Source: an uncultured Candidatus Saccharibacteria bacterium
GTDB lineage: Bacteria > Patescibacteriota > Saccharimonadia > Saccharimonadales > Saccharimonadaceae
Direction: 5' to 3'
Length of the DNA stretch: 64,000 nt
NCBI GenBank assembly: GCA_948663575.1
Contig: CAPNAV010000001.1
Location: 1-64,000 of the forward strand
The translations under genes were made by a program, and so were the position numbers. Of the stretch, positions 57,340 to 64,000 are shown in pieces. The notes below the pieces were generated by a model that saw only the letters and a list, made by a program, of their open reading frames with translations, did not search any database and was not told where the DNA came from. Position 1 is the first letter of the stretch. Every line of letters starts with the position of its first letter.

Positions 57340-59091
57340 ATGAACAAGGAAGTGATTTATTTGGAGCCGGAAGATGATATCACCGACATCTTAACTCGTC
57401 TCCAGCAGGCTGAACAAAAACTTGTGGCGCTTGTGCCGCCTAAAAAAGCCACCATGCTACGTAGTGCTGTTAATATGAAGCTGGTAGCTCGTGTCGCTAA
57501 AGAATGTGAAAAAATCGTCGTTATCGTGACGGTTGACCCCGCTATTGTCAAGATGGCTATGGCGGCAAGGATTCCCGTAGCCAAGACCTTGCAATCTCGT
57601 CCAGTTATTCCTACGGACGCTAATGTCAAGGCCGCAGAAGCCGAAATTCAGGTTGTTGATGAAGAAACCGGTGGAATCACCGACGAACCAGCCCCTAAAG
57701 CCAAGGAAGATGGCAAAATGCCATCTAAGGCTGCTAACGTTGATTCTGATGGGCATGCAGGAAAAAACGCCGAGACACTCGAGCTAACCGAAGAAGGCCT
57801 CGAAAACGGCTCAGAAACAGCCAAAAAGAGCAAAAAAGGTGATAAAAAGTCTAAAAAATCCACTTCCGACATTAAAACCTCGCCTTTTAGCAAATATCGC
57901 AAACTTATTATGTTTTGTACACCAGCAGTCATTGCTCTTGTTCTCGTCTTAGTATGGGCACTCGTTTTTGCTCCAGCCGCTACCATTACAGTCGCTATTA
58001 GTAGCACTTCTAGCAATTTTGCAGAAAATGTCAGTTTTACGACTGATCCAGCAGCAGAAAATATCGCTGAGGGTGTTTTCTACGCTCAAAAGCAAACCTT
58101 AGAACAAAAATATTCCACCGAATTTGAGGCAACTGGCGAGGAGGATCGTGGCGACAAGGCCAAAGGTCACGTCACTTTTACCTATAATTTCGATTCTTCC
58201 GCTTGTAGTACTAGCTGTGAATGGTCTGCTCCAGCTGGATCTACTATTACCGCTTATACGAGCGATGGCACTCTAGTGCGCTATACCGTAGATGCAGCTG
58301 CTTCGATGAGCTGGAACGGTGCAAAATCTAGCGATTGCCCTAGTGGCATGACCGGTAGTGGCGGCCTCTATTACTGTAAAAAGACTGTAGCTAATGTAGC
58401 TGTCACGGCCGCAGACTCAGGGGCAGCCGCCAATATCGCTGCTAATAGTCGCTGGGAGGGTTTTGAAGGGGCAACTATCGCCAACTCCAATGCCATTTCT
58501 GGTGGCACCACTGAAATGGTGAAAGTTGTCAGTCAAGAAGATGCCGATAAGGTGAAAGATGCTCAAATCTCTGAGCATACTACTGAAGGTCGCAAGATGC
58601 TCTTCGAAGACCTCAGCAAGGATGTGATAGCGATCGAATCAAGTTTCGACGCCGAAGCTGGTGAAGTGGTCGCTACGCCAGGCGTTGGCGATGTTGTCGG
58701 GGATAATACTAAGCCCAACATCATGATTACTGCAGTCTTCTCGGTTTACACCGTTGATCGTAGCAAAATTGAACAGTTCGTATCCCAAAAAAACCAAGTC
58801 GCCGCTGGCCAGAAGATTTATACTGTAGACGCGCCATATTTTGAAAGATTTACCACTATTGAAGAAGGCGCCCGTCTCAAGGCCGTCGTCGAGGTTGGCC
58901 CTACTGTCACTGAGGATGAGATCTTTGAAAAAGTCAAAGGCTGCAAAACTGGCGAGGTGCAATCTCGTCTCAAAGATAGCATTACGGGAATCAATTCCGT
59001 CGAAGTCCGTACTCCATACTTCTGGGTCTGGTCTATTCCAGAAGACCGTAGCAAAGTAACTATTAATATCGATGGGGAGGATAATGCATGA
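57340..59091 (+). CDS. CPR-type baseplate-J-like membrane protein
   Basis: About 583 residues. The cytoplasmic part begins MNKEVIYLEPEDDITDILTR and contains a domain for VPPKKATMLRSAVNMKLVAR, then a basic region KKSKKGDKKSKKSTSD. One transmembrane helix lies at about 185-208 (MFCTPAVIALVLVLVWALVF). The outer domain (FAENVSFTTDPAAENIAEGV ...) carries cysteines in pairs and ends with YFWVWSIPEDRSKVTINID. Proteins of this layout are common in CPR genomes and are called baseplate J/gp47 family. The actual role is unknown. The next gene overlaps by 4 nt. Confidence 0.7.
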   Translation: MNKEVIYLEPEDDITDILTRLQQAEQKLVALVPPKKATMLRSAVNMKLVARVAKECEKIVVIVTVDPAIVKMAMAARIPVAKTLQSRPVIPTDANVKAAEAEIQVVDEETGGITDEPAPKAKEDGKMPSKAANVDSDGHAGKNAETLELTEEGLENGSETAKKSKKGDKKSKKSTSDIKTSPFSKYRKLIMFCTPAVIALVLVLVWALVFAPAATITVAISSTSSNFAENVSFTTDPAAENIAEGVFYAQKQTLEQKYSTEFEATGEEDRGDKAKGHVTFTYNFDSSACSTSCEWSAPAGSTITAYTSDGTLVRYTVDAAASMSWNGAKSSDCPSGMTGSGGLYYCKKTVANVAVTAADSGAAANIAANSRWEGFEGATIANSNAISGGTTEMVKVVSQEDADKVKDAQISEHTTEGRKMLFEDLSKDVIAIESSFDAEAGEVVATPGVGDVVGDNTKPNIMITAVFSVYTVDRSKIEQFVSQKNQVAAGQKIYTVDAPYFERFTTIEEGARLKAVVEVGPTVTEDEIFEKVKGCKTGEVQSRLKDSITGINSVEVRTPYFWVWSIPEDRSKVTINIDGEDNA

Positions 59092-60641
59092 AGCTAATTG
59101 CTCTTGATGTTGGCACTAAGCGTATCGGCGTAGCTAAAGCTGACTCTTCCGTGCGCATTGCTATCCCCTATAGTGCCATTGAAGTCAACGGCGAGGAATT
59201 CAAGAAGATTGCCTCTCTTGCTAGGGCTTGGGCCATTAATAACTTTGTCCTTGGCTTACCTCGCAACTCACGGGGCGAAGAAACTGAGCAGAGTCGCTAC
59301 GTTCGGCAATTTGCCAAAGAATTAAAACGTACTATTCCCGAAGCTAAAATCTGTTTCCAGGACGAATCTCTCACCTCAGTCGAAGCTGAAAAACGTCTCA
59401 AAAACCGCAAAAAGGGCTACAAGAAAGGTGATATTGATTCTGAGGCAGCGGCCATTATTCTCCAAGACTTCCTAGAGGAGAAGACCGGCAAGTCTACTAC
59501 GCGCGCCACATCAGCTAAAAATAACAGTGTCAAAGGCCGTAAAACCCATCACTTTGGTGTAGTTTTCGCGATTATCGTCTTATTATTACTTGCCGCTGCT
59601 GGAAGCGCCTTCTTCTACTATAAGGAAGGCCTGCGTCCTGTTGCTGAAGTTGATTGTGAAGCCGTCGATGCAGACGCTTGCGATGATATTATCTTTGCGG
59701 TCGCCACTGGCTCAGGCGTGGATAACATTGCCACCGAGCTTAAGCGTGCTGATTTGATTCGGGATACACTAGTTTTTCAAGTTTATGTCCGTCTTAACGC
59801 CGGTGGCGAACATCTCAAAGCTGGTGAGTATACTCTCAATAAAACTATGAGCGTAGCTGAAATTGTCGAGCTTATGTTGAATGGCGGTAGCAGTCATGTT
59901 TTTAGTTTTACAGTTTTTCCAGGTGATACTATCTTCGATATTAGGGAACGATTAGTCAGTATTGGCTATGATGCTGACGACGTCAATGCTGCTCTGCAGG
60001 CTGACTATGGTAACCGTGATTTTAGCTGGATTTTTGAGGGGCGTCCTGAAGAAAGTAATTCTCTAGAGGGTTACCTCTTTGGTGATACCTATGAGTTTTA
60101 TGTTAAAGATACCCCAGAGGCGATTATCGAACGCTTATTAAAGGAGACTGCTAGTGTCCTCGAGGAGGGGAATTATAGAGATCGCTTTGCTGAACGTGGC
60201 TTTAATCTCTATCAAGGTATTACACTCGCCTCAGTAGTACAGCGCGAGGCCAATAACGCTGAGGACATGGCTAAAGTCGCCCAAATCTTTATCAACCGCA
60301 TGAATAACGATATGAATCTTGGCAGCGATGTCACGACACAATATGCCGTCAAATTAGCCGAAGAAGCTGGCGCAGACTATGATAATAACGCCGATGCTCT
60401 TAATATTGACTCCCCTTATAATACTCGTCTCGCCGAGCATCGAGGGTTGCCATATGGCCCCATTTCTAACCCTGGTGTCGGTGCTCTAAATGCAGTTGCT
60501 ACCCCTGATGAGTCTATGGTGGATGTGCTTTTCTTCTTGACAGGAGACGATGGTTTGATGTATTATAGTACTACGAGCGAAGGGCATGAACAGAATATTA
60601 TTGACCATTGCCAAGAGCTCTGCAATGCGCCCCTGCATTAA
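59088..60641 (+). CDS. Fusion of RuvX (YqgF) nuclease and MltG endolytic transglycosylase
   Basis: A 517-residue protein. Residues 1-135 are RuvX/YqgF: ALDVGTKRIGVAKADSS, FVLGLPRNSRGEETEQSR, CFQDESLTSVEAEKRL and DIDSEAAAIILQDFLEE, all four motifs intact. After a linker, a transmembrane helix (about 160-180, VVFAIIVLLLLAAAGSAFFY) leads to MltG: VDNIATELKRADLI, FPGDTIFDIRERL, NSLEGYLFGDTYEFY, ITLASVVQREANNAEDM (catalytic Glu) and DSPYNTRLAEHRGLPYGPISNPG. MltG cleaves nascent glycan; RuvX processes rRNA or Holliday junctions. In many bacteria the two genes are neighbours; here they are one polypeptide, with the nuclease inside and transglycosylase outside. Confidence 0.92.
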   Translation: MKLIALDVGTKRIGVAKADSSVRIAIPYSAIEVNGEEFKKIASLARAWAINNFVLGLPRNSRGEETEQSRYVRQFAKELKRTIPEAKICFQDESLTSVEAEKRLKNRKKGYKKGDIDSEAAAIILQDFLEEKTGKSTTRATSAKNNSVKGRKTHHFGVVFAIIVLLLLAAAGSAFFYYKEGLRPVAEVDCEAVDADACDDIIFAVATGSGVDNIATELKRADLIRDTLVFQVYVRLNAGGEHLKAGEYTLNKTMSVAEIVELMLNGGSSHVFSFTVFPGDTIFDIRERLVSIGYDADDVNAALQADYGNRDFSWIFEGRPEESNSLEGYLFGDTYEFYVKDTPEAIIERLLKETASVLEEGNYRDRFAERGFNLYQGITLASVVQREANNAEDMAKVAQIFINRMNNDMNLGSDVTTQYAVKLAEEAGADYDNNADALNIDSPYNTRLAEHRGLPYGPISNPGVGALNAVATPDESMVDVLFFLTGDDGLMYYSTTSEGHEQNIIDHCQELCNAPLH

Positions 60642-60686
60642 AATATACGTTTAACGTATTAAAAGGGGTGAACTGCGAGGATTAAT

Positions 60687-61775
60687 ATGAGAACTAAGAA
60701 AAAACAACATAAGACTTTGCGTGCGCTCGGTCGCGTTATACCATACGTTTTTACCGCAGTGTTGATTTTTGCTGTCGCTGCTTTCGGCTCTAAGGATAAA
60801 AACGCCTCTGGCGCCACTAGTCTTAACATGAATACCATGGCCGCCAATAATAGCGTTTCTGCCGATCAGCTCTCTGAGCTTTATGTTGTAGCTAGTCTCT
60901 CGGATTCGTTTAGTCTAGCTAGCGTGGATACCGTATCTGGTAACTATGTTTCCGCATCGGTTTTGCGCGACATTAGTCAGACTAGCACCGAACGCATTGA
61001 GAAGCCTGGCTATGTAGCCGTACAGGATGCGCGTGGTGTGCTGACCTATATCGTCTCTGACGGCGAAACTATGGAATCGATTGCCTCCGCTAAGGGTCTT
61101 ACCACTGACCAGATTCGTTGGTCCAATAATCTTAAGACCACCGATCTCACCGTTGGCCAGGCTTTGACTATTCCTGCCACCTCCGGTATTGTCTATACCG
61201 TCAAAAACGGTGACACTCCAGCCACATTAGCCTCTAGATATGGTTCGAATGAAGTTGAAATTATTGCTATGAACGACCTCGAGAATAGTTCCCTAGTAGT
61301 TGGTATGCAGATCGTCTTACCTAATGGTGTTTTGCCGACCACAGAACGCCCAGAATATGTGCCTACATATACTTATAATTATTATGGTTCTACCTCTGAG
61401 CGCCAAGATATGCGCGTTATCTATGAGAATGTCATCCGCAGCGGCACAAACCGCATGGTTTGGGGTCAATGTACCTACTATGCCTGGTGGCTCCGTGAGG
61501 AAATGGGTAGGCCGCTACCATCCGCTCTGACTGGCGATGCTAAATACTGGGCAGCCAATGCTCGTAGCTTAGGTATGCAAGTTGATAATACTCCGGAAGT
61601 TGGCGCAGTATTCCAGACTACTAGCGGTTGGTATGGTCACGTTGGTGTTGTCATAAGAATAAATGATGACGGTTCGCTGATAGTTCGCGAGATGAATTAT
61701 GGCTATAGAATTGGCGTGATCACAGAGTCTATCATCCCAGCCAACAGCGTCGGCAACTTCAGCTACATTCACTAA
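60687..61775 (+). CDS. Secreted LysM-CHAP cell-wall hydrolase
   Basis: A 362-residue exported protein with an N-terminal hydrophobic segment (residues 13-33). Two LysM repeats bind glycan: YIVSDGETMESIASAKGLTT and YTVKNGDTPATLASRYGSNE. The C-terminal CHAP domain has WGQCTYYAWWLREEMGRPLP (catalytic Cys), GDAKYWAANARSLGM, GAVFQTTSGWYGHVGVVIRI (catalytic His) and VREMNYGY. CHAP enzymes are amidases or endopeptidases of peptidoglycan. It follows the MltG fusion by 45 nt, so both may act together in wall remodelling or against the host wall. Confidence 0.92.
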   Translation: MRTKKKQHKTLRALGRVIPYVFTAVLIFAVAAFGSKDKNASGATSLNMNTMAANNSVSADQLSELYVVASLSDSFSLASVDTVSGNYVSASVLRDISQTSTERIEKPGYVAVQDARGVLTYIVSDGETMESIASAKGLTTDQIRWSNNLKTTDLTVGQALTIPATSGIVYTVKNGDTPATLASRYGSNEVEIIAMNDLENSSLVVGMQIVLPNGVLPTTERPEYVPTYTYNYYGSTSERQDMRVIYENVIRSGTNRMVWGQCTYYAWWLREEMGRPLPSALTGDAKYWAANARSLGMQVDNTPEVGAVFQTTSGWYGHVGVVIRINDDGSLIVREMNYGYRIGVITESIIPANSVGNFSYIH

Positions 61776-61786
61776 GGAAAATATGG

Positions 61787-61815
61787 TTGACTTTTTCGAA
61801 AAAGTGTGCTACAAT
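61787..61815 (+). promoter_or_regulatory. Promoter of obg
   Basis: TTGACT, 17 bp, TACAAT with TGTGC extension. Confidence 0.75.
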
Positions 61816-61855
61816 GAAAATAAGGATCTGCGAAGGTCAGGCTTTTGAGGACTAG

Positions 61856-63163
<1,308 letters not shown>

Positions 63164-63187
63164 AACGCGTACTTAAGGGGAATTTAT

Positions 63188-63857
63188 ATGGATAGAATTA
63201 TTGGTGTATTTGATTCGGGTGTCGGTGGTTTGACTACTACCAGCGAAATACATAAGACGGTGCCTGATGTGAAAATAATTTATTACAACGATCATCAGCA
63301 TTGCCCATATGGGGAACGTTCAAGGTTGGAACTACTGACTATTACTAGAAAGATTGTATAAGAGTTGCAAAAACAGGGGGCAAGTATTATAGTTATCGCC
63401 TGTAATACTGCTACTACGCAGTGTATTAGCGACTTAAGGAAACTCTTCCCGGATTTGTATTTCATTGGCACTGAGTGATGCTGGCTGTAGTAATATTTTG
63501 CTCATGGCTACGCTTGGCACGATCAAATCTAATCGAATCGACGAGCTTGTCAACCGGCAGTCTGCCAACTATACGATTACGCTTTTGCCATGTCCGGACT
63601 TAGCCAAGTTAATTGAGGATGCAACTATCATTGAGGATGGCAAGCCAAACTTTCAGATCAGCCAAGCTATAAAGCTCAAGATATCCGAACTTCTAAAAAC
63701 CGTTGGTGATATTAAGCGATTCAATGCTGTCGTACTGGGTTGCACGCATTATGTCTATATCAAAGATTACCTCAAGCAACTTTTTCCGCAAGCTCAGATC
63801 TTCGACGGCAATTTAGGAGTAGCGCAGCGAGTGAAGGAACTTCTCGAGAGAATGTAG
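63188..63857 (+). pseudogene. murI: Glutamate racemase gene with nonsense and frameshift
   Basis: The ATG at 63188 follows AAGGGGAA. The first 57 codons give MDRIIGVFDSGVGGLTTTSE and CPYGERSRLE, typical MurI. A TAA at 63359-63361 then interrupts the frame. The same frame continues with ASIIVIACNTATTQCISDLR (first catalytic Cys) to a TGA at 63476. The next part is in the +1 frame: NILLMATLGTIKSNRI, VVLGCTHYVYIKDYL (second catalytic Cys), then LGVAQRVKELLERM*. About ten residues are missing at the junction, so there is a small deletion as well as the stop. MurI makes D-glutamate for peptidoglycan; the broken copy implies another source. Confidence 0.85.
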
Positions 63858-64000
63858 GTAAAACATTGGATTTACTGGCGATTTCTTTGCCGATAGCTAC
63901 AAGTCTCTGTCTATATGAGTCATGGACTTAATATTGATTTAATTACATAGTAAGAGCTCAACTACGCTTTAGTAGAAAACGTTTTCACTAGTCTTGCAGG
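63858..64000. other. Tail of the window
   Basis: No gene, terminator or promoter can be supported in this stretch. Confidence 0.4.

Overview
The window looks like a chromosomal segment of a Patescibacteria/CPR bacterium, most likely Candidatus Saccharibacteria (TM7). I infer this from the gene set: two FemAB-type ligases beside a MurF-like Mur ligase and a DegT protein, a CPR-style 'baseplate J-like' membrane protein, a secreted HNH nuclease, many anchored proteins of unknown function, and no biosynthetic pathways. Promoters are very uniform (TTGACA, 17 bp, tgTGcTAtAAT). UGA acts as stop. About a dozen genes have an ATG only 6-10 nt after the -10 hexamer, so they are probably translated from leaderless mRNA.

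Layout. 1-301: tRNA-Thr and tRNA-Ala. 514-2997: two degenerate DapB-like genes around an unknown gene. 3107-4113: a helix-turn-helix gene remnant and a Vat-type acetyltransferase. 4156-7515: accessory DNA with a pilin-like protein, a structured leader RNA, small ORFs and a large serine recombinase ending inside tRNA-Phe. 7830-8744: a racemase-fold protein without catalytic cysteines. 8796-14849: tRNA-Leu followed by an integrated element of about 6 kb (recombinase, membrane protein, PIF1-like helicase, coiled-coil protein, structured RNAs), bounded on the right by a degenerate copy of the tRNA-Leu 3' end. 14956-19002: flavin reductase-rubredoxin, an RNA-like locus, an HNH nuclease and uvrB. 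19195-23281: unknown exported and membrane proteins, two of them paralogues with matching terminators. 23485-29605: tuf and rpsJ separated by unknown genes, three gene fragments and a cation efflux transporter. 30157-36051: a cell-wall operon (Mur ligase, hydrolase, DegT, two FemX). 36089-38122: membrane proteins and GalU. 38136-43347: minus-strand accessory genes including a TelA / XpaC-like / VWA-lipoprotein operon. 43374-52402: dnaE, eno, an FtsA-like ATPase and anchored proteins. 52682-57290: an unknown gene split by an in-frame TGA, a pseudouridine synthase and a two-component pair with low-complexity tails. 57340-63163: CPR membrane protein, a RuvX-MltG fusion, a LysM-CHAP hydrolase and obg. 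63188-63857: a broken glutamate racemase gene.

Main themes. Wall construction and remodelling recur (Mur ligase, FemX pair, MltG, CHAP, racemase relatives, GalU), as expected for an epibiont with an intact envelope. The accessory DNA holds two related serine-recombinase elements whose recombinase genes both end exactly 22 nt inside a tRNA 3' end, plus several rod-like leader RNAs, two of them with overlapping terminators and possible pseudoknots. All functional statements come from reading the sequence by eye; no searches or folding programs were run.
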